64,000 bases of DNA from Halictus rubicundus. Lineage: Eukaryota > Arthropoda > Insecta > Hymenoptera > Halictidae. Made by a program: the position numbers and the translations under genes. The notes below the pieces were generated by a model. It did no database searches and was not told the origin of the DNA. It was given only the letters and a program-made list of their open reading frames with translations. Positions 53,883 through 64,000 of this stretch are shown here, in pieces (position 1 is the stretch's first letter; each line of letters opens with the position of its first letter). The stretch covers positions 13,968,001-14,032,000 of the forward strand of contig NC_135155.1 in NCBI RefSeq assembly GCF_050948215.1, written 5' to 3'.

Positions 53883-53892
53883 AGAGAGAGAA

Positions 53893-53927
<35 letters not shown>

Positions 53928-53929
53928 AA
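53883..53929. repeat. Imperfect (GA)n microsatellite
   Basis: GA-rich purine run with three interruptions. Flanking sequence 53601-53882 and 53930-54318 shows no supported gene; the right flank is GC-rich. Confidence 0.95.
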
Positions 53930-54318
53930 CGGTCAGCGCCCATGGCACGAAACGTGGCCCCGGGGTTAAACGAGTTCCACTAACGAGTTGACAAATCGAG
54001 TCTCGGGGGGGTCGTGCCGAAGTAGACCTATAAAGCGAAGGTCGTGGGGGCCGGGGGTTCACGTCGTACGTATCACCCGTTACTGCACTCCGACACGTTT
54101 ATTGCTCTTGTTCGCGGCCTCGTAACGAATGACTCGACGGCACCAGCCTCTCCACGGAGAGAGCTGCCGGAGGGAGGAACACCCGGGGACCACGAGACGG
54201 ATGAGGGAGCAAGACGAGACGAGTTCGTTGTTCTCGTTAATGCCCTGGCCACGGAAGGACTGTCTTTGTTCGGGGACGGTTCGAGTCCTCGCCGGTCTTC
54301 TTCGAGACTCACCCTCGT

Positions 54319-55250
54319 GGAGCTAGATCTTGGAAGAGCTAGGCCTCAAAGAGGCTAGTTACCCGCGGAGCTAGATTCCTTCGGAGCTAGGTCCCAAAGA
54401 GGCTAGATACTAGCGGAGCTAGGTCCCAAAGAGGCTAGATACTCGCGGAGCTAGGTCTCAAGGAGGCTAGATACTCGCGGAGCTAGGTCCCAAAGAGGCT
54501 AGATACTCGCGGAGCTAGATCCCAAGGAGGCTAGATCCTAAAGAGGCCAGATACTTGCTGAGCCAGGTCCCAAAGAGGCTAGATACTCGCGGAGCTAGGT
54601 CCCAAAGAGGTTAAATATTTGCGGAGCTAGATCTTAGCGGAGCTAGATCTTAAGGAGGCTAGATACTTGCGGAGTTAGGTCCCAAAGAGACTAAATACTC
54701 GCAAAACTAGGTCCCAAAGAGGCTAGATACTCGCGGAGCTAGATCCCAAGGAGGCTAGATCCTAAAGAGGCCAGATACTTGCTGAGCCAGGTCCCAAAGA
54801 GGCTAGATACTCGCGGAGCTAGATCCCAAGGAGGCTAGATCCTAAAGAGGCCAGATACTTGCTGAGCCAGGTCCCAAAGAGGCTAGATACTCGCGGAGCT
54901 AGGTCCCAAAGAGGTTAAATATTTGCGGAGCTAGATCTTAGCGGAGCTAGATCTTAAGGAGGCTAGATACTTGCGGAGTTAGGTCCCAAAGAGACTAAAT
55001 ACTCGCAAAGCTAGGTCCCAAAGAGGCTAGATACTCGCGGAGCTAGGTCCCAAGGAGGCTAGATACTCGCGGAGCTAGATCCCAAGGAGGCTAGATCCTA
55101 AAGAGGCCAGATACTTGCTGAGCCAGGTCCCAAAGAGGCTAGATACTCGCAGAGCTAGGTCCCAAAGAGGCTATATATTTACGGAGCTAGGTCCCAAAGA
55201 GATCCTACTGAGACTAGATCCTCGGGAACCTGGACCCTCGGGAGCTGGAA
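54319..55250. repeat. 32-bp minisatellite, about 29 units, with higher-order blocks
   Basis: The basic unit combines GGAGCTAGGTCCCAAAGAGG and CTAGATACTCGC (32 bp). Variant units carry CTAGATCCTAAAGAGGCCAG, TTGCTGAGCCAGG or TTAAATATTTGCGG. A block starting at 54511 is repeated at 54815 (304-bp offset), and an 80-bp sub-block is tandem at 54735 and 54815. Since 32 is not a multiple of three, frames shift from unit to unit, so it is not protein-coding. Confidence 0.97.
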
Positions 55251-55388
55251 GCAGTGGCTGATCGAAGCAGAATCAGATACAAAGCCAGACGAACTAGACA
55301 ATTTTAGTATTTGGAATTTCTAGATCCTGACCTAAAAGAGAGTGGTAACATTGATATTTCATAGCGTCTGTTCGAAATATTCATCTTG

Positions 55389-55502
55389 AGCCTTCGTCAC
55401 GACTCTGTGTTACACAAAAAGGGGTTATAGGAGCAACCATCTTCGACATGAGTCTTCGTCACGACGTATAATAACACGAGGAGGGGTTAAAGGCGCAGCC
55501 AC
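55389..55502. repeat. Imperfect tandem duplication, about 62-bp period
   Basis: CTTCGTCACGAC begins at 55391 and again at about 55453. Each is followed after about 15 bp by an ACACRARGAGGGGTTA-like block and GCAACCA / GCAGCCA. It lies directly after the minisatellite. Confidence 0.75.
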
Positions 55503-56160
55503 TTAGTAGTTCACTTAGGCGCTGGATAACTGATGTAGGGACCCGGTAAATTTGAAAATAGGTGCAACCTGGAGGAGTGGAGTGGGCGAGGATTGGCGAT
55601 CGATGGGTTTAAAAGCACGGGCTCTTCTAGATCCCCTTGCGGACTGGTCCAGGGACGGGCCAGAACGGCCGCAATACCTAACGGAGTTTATTCGACATTG
55701 TTGAATGGCGGCAGTTGTAAAAATGATAACGGATGACCCGTGAGGCTCGGGGGCCCCTCTGGGTAATGAAGTACGGTCAGTACGGCCTGCCCCTTTGCCG
55801 AATGCCAGGGCATCTCCTAGAACGCGTTCCCCTTGGACGACCTACACCCGGATTTACGCCCCCGCACCTCGAACACCCGTCACTTTGCAGTCCTCGGAGC
55901 TGGCGATGATGATGCCGGGTGCTGCTGTCCCTTGGGGACATCCCTGCGATACTGTCCTTGCCACTGCAGTACTTCAGAACGCGATCATTTGGATTTCTAG
56001 TCACTTCGTGTCAAGTTTCTTCCATTCATTGTTCTCTGAAATGTACCATATTTTCAGCGTAATAATCACATTATTAGAACCATTTGCACGAAACTCGACA
56101 ATCCTCCATTAAAACAGTCAATTCTCAAATGTATCCACAACGAATTCTTCGAATTTTGAT
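55503..56160. other. No supported gene
   Basis: GC-rich to about 55980 then AT-rich. Opposed frames at 55777-56004 and 55795-56112 have no recognised domain. Confidence 0.3.
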
Positions 56161-56310
56161 TTCAAGGACCAGGAGTAGTCACGTGACTTGTGCAGACTCA
56201 GCAGGTCGGTAACTGATGTATAATTTCGGTAAAACCATTTTTCGTCGAACTTTGTCGGTAACGTAGTCACCCTACCTTATCGTGAATTACGAAGTCTATC
56301 GACATTTGAA
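56161..56310 (-). mobile_element. TTAA-type MITE (GATTCGCGATAAGG family), reverse orientation
   Basis: AGTCACGTGACTTG near the left and GGTAACGTAGTCACCCTACC near the right are the reverse complement of the family blocks, with AAACCATTTTTCGTCG between. The left flank reads TTCAAGG, a degraded TTAAGG. The right end is eroded, so that boundary is approximate. Confidence 0.7.
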
Positions 56311-59300
56311 AATTCCAATTCGCAGTCTTCAGGGTACAAGCGCGTCCTCAACAATTCTCCAGTTGGGTTCCAATTGATTGAATCCAATGTACTATTGCAT
56401 ATTACATTATCAAGATCATAATACCAGTAAACGTCTCCCCGAATAAAATACTCGTTGATCCAACGAGCTAGCAATTCCCCAGAAGGGGAATTGTCACTGC
56501 AACGACGGATTCCGTCCGCGATGTATCAGCGGTTCAGCCTCGTTTCCCCTTTGTTTCCCGGGGATACGTAAGCAGATACGCAGAAACGTTCGGCGTCGTT
56601 GCACAGCCCAGAAGACTGCACAGAAGAGTGCAGAGGCGACTGCAGAAGAGTGCACGTCGTTCCTCGGCGAGCGTCCCAGCGCCACCCTGTTATTTTCTGG
56701 AGGGCAAATTATCTCGGGGCCGCGGCGGCTGCACCGGTGTGCACCGTGCTCTCGATGCACTTGCCGCGGTGGCCGGTCCCCCTGGTGCATTACCCCGGCT
56801 AGTTGCACATTGCACAGAAGAAGTAGCATCTTCGCGCACGTATCTCGAGCCAGCACGGCGCATCAAGGCACGTCCTACTGGATTGCGGCTCGAACGATCT
56901 CGCCGTACTGCTACCTGCTCTACGTATCTACCTTATTCCTCTCCTCTCCTCTCTCTTCTTTATTTCCACTGTCGATGCACAACGTTCTGAGAAGCCAATA
57001 CTTGGACGGTTGATTCAAATCTTCGGGAAAGTTAGGAAAGAGGAAATCGGATGATAGGCTTCTTGATTGATAGACTTCGTTTTTCTGCGATCATTCTATT
57101 TTGCGGAGTTTACGTATTGCCTCCAGATCGAGCTTTATTGCTTAACGCTGATGTTGCGTGATCCAGGCTCTCTCCAGATTAGTATTTATTTATTGCTGAT
57201 AGAGTCAGGATAGAATTTTATCGTCAGGGCTGTTGGAAGTTTTACGGGAAATCGAAGTGGTTTTATTAGATTGTGTATCCTTACGTATTTGTATTATAGA
57301 TAAACGTAGTATACAGATATAAAGTTAGCAGATATAGAGCACTAAATACGTTATATCCTACTAAATATATTAGGTATATTAAATTGTCTAAGAACGTTGT
57401 AGACAAGTTGAGACCAGTTGAAACAATTGCCTATACATTAAATATTGTCTCTTTTGACACAAAAATAAATTATCAGTCTTTTCATTGAATTTTTATATCA
57501 GTCAAATTTTACGAAGTCTCGTAGAGTCCAGTTGAGTCTCAATTATTGCAGTCACCTAATTGTTGAAATTATGCTTCTAAAAATGTCACTATTCGAGCAC
57601 GTATTCTAATAACGAGGGAGATAAATTGAAGAGATAAGTAAAGAGAAGTAAAGATAAATTGATGAGATAAATCGAGTCGTTTCAGTTTCGCGAGGCAACA
57701 TACTTCGCTGTCAGTGTAGTGAAACTTCGAATTCTGGGAGAGAAATAATTATTTGAAATAAAATGTTGATCGATTCGGAGCAGTTTAGCTATCAAGCGAG
57801 GACAATGCTTTCGCAGGCACGCGAGCAATTTTCTATCGGAGTCGAGTTAAAAATGGAATGGACGTGCCCCGTTGCAGAATTCGATGCAGAAACGTGTTAC
57901 TTTGTCGATGGCAGGATATTTCTGTCGGAGAGAGCCGGACGTCGGTTATCGCGAACGCATGGTCGCAAGCCTGACGCGTGTCTGCAAGCTCTTACTGCTT
58001 TTTATTCTCTCTGGACTAGTCGAGCATTTAGATAACGAGCCCCATATCGTTCGCCGGTGCCTCGCCGTTCTCCCGTCCCTCGATGTTCTTGACACACTCG
58101 TAAAATTGCTATTTTCCTTATCGACGTTTAATGAAAACGTTCGCTACATCCACCGCTACACTGTCGACTCGGTTTTATAGTTGGTACACGGTCCTCCAGT
58201 TTATTGGGCCACTCGGTTATTATTATTCGACTGCGCATCTTTATGGTAATGCGAGTTTTCATTTGGCTCGTACGGATCAAAGAGAAATTGTTGTTAATGG
58301 CGGGTTTTATGCGTTTCAGGAAACACTGAACAGTGAAACATCGTTAAAAGAATTTTATAATATATTGTTGCTACCTAGCGCGAGGTAGAAAATATTTTGC
58401 ACGAAGCTCAGTGTAGTTATTATTATTTTCGAATGCGAAGTCAAGCGCGAATTTCAATTTAGCTGTGGCAGAATGTAGAAAGAGAAATTTTTCTTTTTTT
58501 TTCAAGGGTTTTACTGAATACTGAATTTAATATTAGGTGCAAAAATTCATTTTTAATTCTAGTCATTTAACCCCCTTTCTCCTGTACTTACTTATTAATC
58601 ATAAGGTGGAGCAAGTGCATAGAAAATAATGAATTGAAGGAAAAATGGCTATGAATTAATTTTTGTACATTTAATATTTTCTTTTCGACTGACAGGGCCA
58701 GGGAAAAAAATTGATATTTCGGGACAGGGTTAGGTAGAACGTCCTCTTGATCTATGGTGGACGTTTTATGGGACTCCCGTGCACCGTGCACCGTTATCGA
58801 CTTCCGTCACTCTTTGATCCGAGCTGGAAATTCGCCCACTCAGAAGCCACGATAAACTCCTCGTAGACCTTTCTCGAGTGTGCACGTTCTCATTTTCGTT
58901 GTCGGCCGTCGCCTCCTGACGTCACCACGTTTCTGAAGTGGCCGACGAGTCAGTTTCGTCTGCTCACTTTTGGACATACAGGCCTCTCCATTAGAAACTA
59001 CCTGCCATTTTTATTTCGAACAAACCGTTCCCCACTTTCGAATATTCGCGACGGAATTCCCTCGATCACTTCCGAAGCGAACCTCGTACACATTTGCTCG
59101 TAACTCTGTGACAAACCGTTCCCTGACAAACTTCAAACAACATTTATTTAAACCTTCGCAGTTTTCCCATTTAATCCTGAAACATTTAATCTTTGACTGT
59201 AAACGTTTTTACGGTAACCTGAACTGTAAAGGTGGGGTGTTATAGTTCTTTAAAAAATCTGATAAAATTCATACGGAATATTATTTTTGACAAATAACTC

Positions 59301-59419
59301 GTTCAAGTATACTATATTGCGAGTAGTATGAAGCGAAATACGCGAATTTTACAAATTCGTAATTGTGCAGACATGAACACCCCCACCCCTTTACAGGTTA
59401 GGTGTCAAAATTTGGGACA
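56311..59419. other. Long stretch without supported gene
   Basis: AT-rich overall with a GC-richer part at 56500-56900. The frames beginning at 57763 (MLIDSEQFSYQAR) and 58131 are mildly protein-like, but no family or splice context is recognised. Segment 57184-57285 is a second copy of the repeat at 53490. C-rich and T-rich patches occur without pattern. Confidence 0.35.
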
Positions 59420-60140
59420 CATACATTTCAAGTTAGTCGCAATCGGCTGGGAGCACCTGTTTGCAAATAATTACCCAAATTAGGTACTGTACAATTTCTG
59501 ATTTTCTTTCCAATAAAAATTTGCTGTGAGATTGATCCGAGCGATTCTGTTGGATCCAATTGAAGGACCCTGTAAGATCGAGACACACAGCTCTGGAGAG
59601 GATATATTTTAATTTAATTGCAATCAGAAGGGAGTAACTCTTCTCAAATAATAATCCGAATTAGGTACCGTACAATTTTTGATTTTCTTTGGAAGTAAAA
59701 ATTTTGTGTGAAATTGATCCGAGCGATTCTATTGGATCCAATTGGAGGACCCTCTATGATCGAGATAGACAGCCCTGGAGAGGGTATATTTTAAGTTAAT
59801 TGCAATCGGAAGGGAGTAACTATTCTCAAATAATAATTCGAATTAGGTACCGTAGAATTTTTGATTTTCTTTGGAAGTAAAAATGTTTTGCGAGATCGAT
59901 CCGAGCGATTCTATTGAATCCAATTCAAGGACCCTGTAAGTTCGCTATAGACAGCCCTGAAGATGGTTTATTTTGAGTTAATTGCAATCGGAAGGGAGTA
60001 ACTCTTCTCAAATAATTATCTAAATTAGGTACCGTAGAATTTTCGGTTTTCTTCCAAATAAAAATTTTGTGTGAAATTGATCCGAGCGATTCTATTGGAT
60101 CCAATTGGAGGACCCTGTAGGATCCACTAACGGATCGAAA
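59420..60140. repeat. Tandem array, about 181-bp unit, 3.9 copies
   Basis: AATTAGGTAC starts at 59479, 59659, 59841 and 60023. Each unit carries TGATCCGAGCGATTCTRTTG, CAATTGRAGGACCCTGT and TTAATTGCAATCRGAAGGGA. The first partial unit is the most diverged. No open frame is shared by all units. Confidence 0.96.
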
Positions 60141-60849
60141 TTGACAGCCCTCGAGAAGACACCGTCCCGTCCCGGGAGCGAAGATTGCGGGGGCGGTGCG
60201 ATACGAGGAACGGAGGTCAGATAGCGAAAGTATTAGGACTGAAGACGAGCAGCACAAGAGCGGACGTTCTCTGATAGGAGCCAGAAGCCGGCCGGAGCCC
60301 GTTTACTCTGAGCCGCTTTATCATCTCGTCTTAATTCGGGACTTCAAATATTTATACCGTCGACGGGGTGACCTCACGACACCGATGGATTCTATTTTTT
60401 CCGCGAGCACCCGACCGTACACCTCCCCCGCAATTTGCACCGAACGATTTATGGCTGTATTCCGGGCTTGAACTTTCGAAAAATCAGTTTTTTGCATTTC
60501 AAGTGCAAGTGCTCTCAAACATGTACACGTACGAAAGCATTTGGTCGAATGCGTAAAATTAATTTAGTCGTAGGCGTTTCAAGAATGCAACTTGCAATTG
60601 CGATGTACGCTTCGATTTATTAAAATGATCAAAACATAGGTTTCTGCATGAAAATTCGCAGTCTGACGCGACTATGTTCTGGTAAGGTCTACGTGGAAGT
60701 GCTTATTAATTTTTTGATTCCTGAATAATTATATATACATTTTTGCGTCAGATATGAATGTGTGCTATTTCTTAATTTTTAAAATAGTTCATTTTTATTC
60801 TTTTATCAGCCCAGTACTTGGTTTATACTAGTTATAAACTGTAATTATT
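60141..60849. other. No supported gene; hAT-type end relic at 60656-60665
   Basis: GC-rich to about 60300. A frame opening at 60196 (MRYEERRSDSESIRTEDEQ) is charged and protein-like at its start but has no recognised domain and no clear acceptor. TCGCAGTCTG at 60656-60665 after CATGAAAA resembles a hAT-type right end. Confidence 0.35.
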
Positions 60850-60900
60850 TTAACACTAAACCTACCAAGCACAGAACATATAAAAGTGAAACGTCTTATA
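60850..60900. mobile_element. TTAA-type MITE left-end fragment
   Basis: TTAA at 60850-60853 is followed by CACTAAACCTACCAAGCAC, the same end as the element at 30476. A matching right end was not found downstream. Confidence 0.5.
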
Positions 60901-62049
60901 GAAGGTAAACTTAAACTTTGTACGATTTTCATTATAATATGTGCTTAAATAAAGAAGTCAATTATAATTATAATAATTGTGGAATAGAAAACCGGTAATT
61001 TTGATCGTGGCATTGATCGTGGAATATTGAATATTAAAAAGAAGACATTAATTTTTTTCATTAAAAGCAGTTGATATGTTATTATATCATTTCGTTAATA
61101 TTTATTATGCCTAAAAAATAAGTATAATTAATATAGGCAGAGTAATTGGTACTCCCACAGTAATTGGGTCCTTCACCCTAATGAGAAACTGTCGAGAAAC
61201 TGTTTCGGTACTGTAACCATAACGCGGATTCCATTTGACAGGAGCAACGGTACGACTTTTGGGAACCGTGAGACGTTCGCAGGGAGGTTTCCCATTTTCT
61301 TGGATTCCCATGCTCGCTCCGTGCACCGGTTTCTAAACCGGGGAGATAGATCGATGAGGAAGAACAATGGGGTCTCGATAACCCGAGTCCCGAGAATTTC
61401 AACCCAGATTGTTCACGAGATAGTACCGGTGATTTACATTTCCTCCGGATCACGGAGAATTATAAAATGGCCGCGGCTCCGTTTGTTATGATTTCGAGTC
61501 CTCTGCTTCGTTCTTATTCCACGATTCAGACGTGCGCAACTGAGAACTGAATTATGAACGGAAGCGTGCATCCTGCTCTTATTACTTACTGGATTGCAAA
61601 ACTTAATGCACATTCTGTGCCATTGTGCTCGGGGAAATGAAAAATTAGTGAAAAGTCCCCCTTCAATTAATATTTCGTTCGAACGATATTTTTTCATGAT
61701 TTTAACCCTGGACAATTATGCTAGCCCATTACATAACGATATTATTATCGAAAGGAGGTTATTGTTCAATAAACAAGATATGTTATTCTTTTTATCCACC
61801 TGGAAAAATATTTTATTTCAGAGAGTAACAGGCTGAATAATGTTCTGCAGTCTGTAAACAATATTTAGCATTGAATCTATTAATTGAAACATTTGATTCC
61901 AGCATTTTCATGGTCGTCTTCGAGAAAAGTGTTTAACACGTCTGTTAAATTGCATTATCAAAACAGACGTGCAAGATATCTAAAAAAAAAATCACTGCAT
62001 CTATTTAGCCTCGAGCTCTTAAACTCGTTCTTGAACAAATAATTTTTAC
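60901..62049. other. No supported gene
   Basis: AT-rich with a GC-richer part at 61190-61480. Opposed short frames there have no recognised domain. Confidence 0.35.
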
Positions 62050-62135
62050 CCTCACGGGGTACACCCCGCGGTAGTGGGGATAATTCCGCGACGTTCATCA
62101 TGCAAGCCTTGGCGACATATATGGAGAAATCATTC
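62050..62135 (-). mobile_element. CAGTG-type MITE fragment, reverse orientation
   Basis: ACCCCGCGGTAGTGGGGATA, then TTCCGCGACGTT and CTTGGCGACATATATGGAGA followed by AATCATT, form the reverse complement of the left 90 bp of the copy at 50728. The far end is missing and the terminal G is changed. Confidence 0.75.
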
Positions 62136-64000
62136 AATATCCTGTTCCAAAAGGCTTAGCTAACATAGATCGACAGTATCCAATTTCGGAAAGACTTTCT
62201 AGCCAGCCTGATAGATATTGTTCTCAAAAAACCAGAAACACAGTCTCCGTGGACGAAAATAATTCTTTTAAAAAGAAGACTTCTCTTGCTAACCTAACAC
62301 TCGTTCCCAGAAGCTAGAAACACAGTTAGCAAAAATCATCGAAGCTCGACCATCGGACCCATCGATCCCTCAAATCAGCAAACGTCCACCCATGGACCGT
62401 ATGGCGAGCGTCATCGACAATCGCGTTAATGCTACGAACAGCCCCCGTTCGCACCCCATAACGCGCCAACACCAAACACTGCCGGTCCCATCGCGAACAA
62501 TTATCAATCAAAGGGTCAATCGTCGTTGTCGTCGCGTCTCGCAGCTGACCGTGGCAAGTGTCACGGCCTCGGAAGGGTTGAAGGGTAGCCGGTGTCCGAA
62601 TCCCCCTGGGAAACTGAGGAAATAAAGGAAAAACTGGACAACGAGCGTCGAGGAGCGCCTAATATTAATTTAATAACGTGGAACCGTGGAACAATTGACA
62701 GGCAATAACGTTGGCCGGCAATCGGACAAGGTCCTGGCCCCCATCCCTAGAAGACCAACGCCGAGAAGAACCTTCGAGATCGACGAAGAAAGGGTCCAAC
62801 CCTTTCGGGGATGTCACTCGAGGCTGCGAGGGCTTCCACCGGCTCTGGACAAGGCCGGTTGTTGTTCTTGTTGATTTCATCGCACGTCCGCGACCCTAAG
62901 GGGTTACGGGACGACATAAGGATTTAAGGGGCAGGGAATCGAAGGGCCCTATTATTCCCTGCGATGGAATCCCGCCGCTGGAGGGTGGATCACGTAGCCC
63001 CGTTGTAAACAGAAAAACGCGAGCCGCACGCCGATTCGGTTTCCTCTTCATTGAAACCGTTAACGCCCTCGCTCGGCTTCATTCGACACAGAAACGCAAC
63101 CCTTCGGGGCCCCCTGGAGACGTTTCTTCCTCGCCGAATGTATTTTTGGTTCAGCTAACAGGATCAACGGGGAATCTACCGGGGACCTCGCCGCGAGGAC
63201 AGGTTCTTTGCTAAAGTAGAATTTTTGGTGAAATCGTTTTACGTTTCTCTAATTTATTTTTCCCACCAGCGCGTAAACTCCGCAGCCTAAAGTGGACCGA
63301 AGGAAAGCCTCGAACCGAACAAGAATGTTCGAAATGCTCAGTATCCCGAAGGCTCTGTCAGAGTCTAACACGTCGAAGCCCGTAGCCAGAATCGCGGCAG
63401 AACGATCCCGCTCGTAGCTGGAGGCGAATTGAAGGGGATGACGAGGACAAGGGTTGCAAAGGGGTGCGGGTGTAGAGGAGGAGAAAAGAGTTACTAATGT
63501 CAGTCACGAACGCAGAACGGAATCTCTTCCAGCTGCCGGCCGTCTTTTAGGGACGCATCCGCTCAACCGTGAAATCTTCGTCCCTGAAATAAATGGCGTC
63601 GCATTTTTCGAGGATGCAGGATTGTCCGTGAAGACTCTTCGTTCCGAGAGATTCCGAAGGACTCGTCCCGAAACGGTCGACTTTACGCGAGGAAGCCTCG
63701 CGAGGAGACAAAATTTTCGAAGATGCTTCAACCCTTCGAACTCAAATGGCGACCCTGAGGCGCCACTTCCACAGGGAGAGGGAGGGATTATTTTCACTAA
63801 ATAATTTTAATTTTGTGATTCACCCCCCCCCCCTGAATATTACCATCAACCCCCCTGCACTACAATGTCGAGTCAGTCTCTTTATGAATATTTCGAGCAG
63901 AATTGACTAAACGTGCGAGTTATTAATTTCCATTGAACCGACATAAAATACGATAAATATCAATTTTTGTTTTTCTTCTGGAAACTTGTGAACGCCAAAG
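62136..64000. other. No supported gene; C-run at 63823-63833
   Basis: AT-rich to 62300, then GC-rich to about 63780 with overlapping short frames on both strands and no recognised domain. CCGCAGCCTA at 63280-63289 resembles a hAT-type right end. An 11-bp C-run lies at 63823-63833. Confidence 0.4.

Noticed and set aside
54278..54288. GGTTCGAGTCC, a perfect tRNA B-box sequence
   Set aside because: The bases on either side cannot form a T-arm stem, no A-box lies at the right distance and no cloverleaf can be drawn. A chance match.
54129..55250. Possible repetitive structural protein encoded by the 32-bp minisatellite
   Set aside because: The unit length is not a multiple of three and frames are interrupted by TAG within CTAG motifs, so no repeat protein can be encoded.
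1..64000. An operon, prophage, mobile resistance or other prokaryotic system
   Set aside because: Composition, microsatellites, MITEs and the absence of dense coding all indicate animal nuclear DNA, and no such genes are present.

Overview
The window looks like arthropod nuclear DNA, most likely from a hymenopteran insect such as a bee or ant. That assignment is an inference. It rests on long (GA)n/(CT)n tracts, sharp swings between AT-rich DNA and CpG-rich islands, a dense load of short non-autonomous DNA transposons (hAT, mariner/Tc1 and TTAA types), and repeats ending in ACAGGGTG. There is no sign of bacterial, organellar or viral organisation: no long ORF, no operon, no rRNA and no convincing tRNA.

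No complete protein-coding gene can be supported. Long open frames on both strands are mostly chance frames in GC-rich DNA or frames running through simple repeats. Three short stretches (4724-4836, 5669-5804, 46342-46461) have protein-like reading frames beside good splice signals and are listed as low-confidence exon candidates. The only recognisable protein remnant is the C-terminus of a mariner transposase (53316-53429) inside a 207-bp mariner MITE.

The supportable content is repeats. (1) A hAT-type MITE of about 201 bp has three full copies (1750-2221, 14982-15183, 45275-45475) with 8-bp target duplications fitting nTnnnnAn, plus many decayed copies or solo ends. (2) Several distinct MITE families are flanked by TTAA (1128, 3503, 16304, 30476, 36439, 39241, 43910 and fragments). 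One related element is nested inside a hAT MITE at a TTGA site. (3) A CAGTG-ended, probably Tc1-like MITE occurs at 33116, 42221 and 50728, with fragments at 38192 and 62050. (4) An ACAGGGTG / AAGGTCA-rich repeat occurs at about 15192, 23041, 36733, 45060 and 50880.

Between these lie about fifteen local tandem arrays whose units look unrelated to one another: 289 bp (1061), 101 bp (7044), 134-139 bp (12540), 198 bp (18430), 195 bp (20610), 183 bp (22385), 81 bp (23349), 213 bp (25584), 182 bp (29185), 38 bp (34255), 124 bp (40505), 132 bp (47690), 104 bp (51155), a 32-bp minisatellite (54319) and 181 bp (59420). CpG-rich, CT/GA-bearing islands around 29-1050, 7870-8560, 13900-14900, 17400-18100 and 45700-46340 are the likeliest places for promoters or 5' exons. 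The window therefore reads as an intergenic or long-intron region shaped by cut-and-paste MITEs and tandem amplification. Coordinates of decayed elements are approximate.
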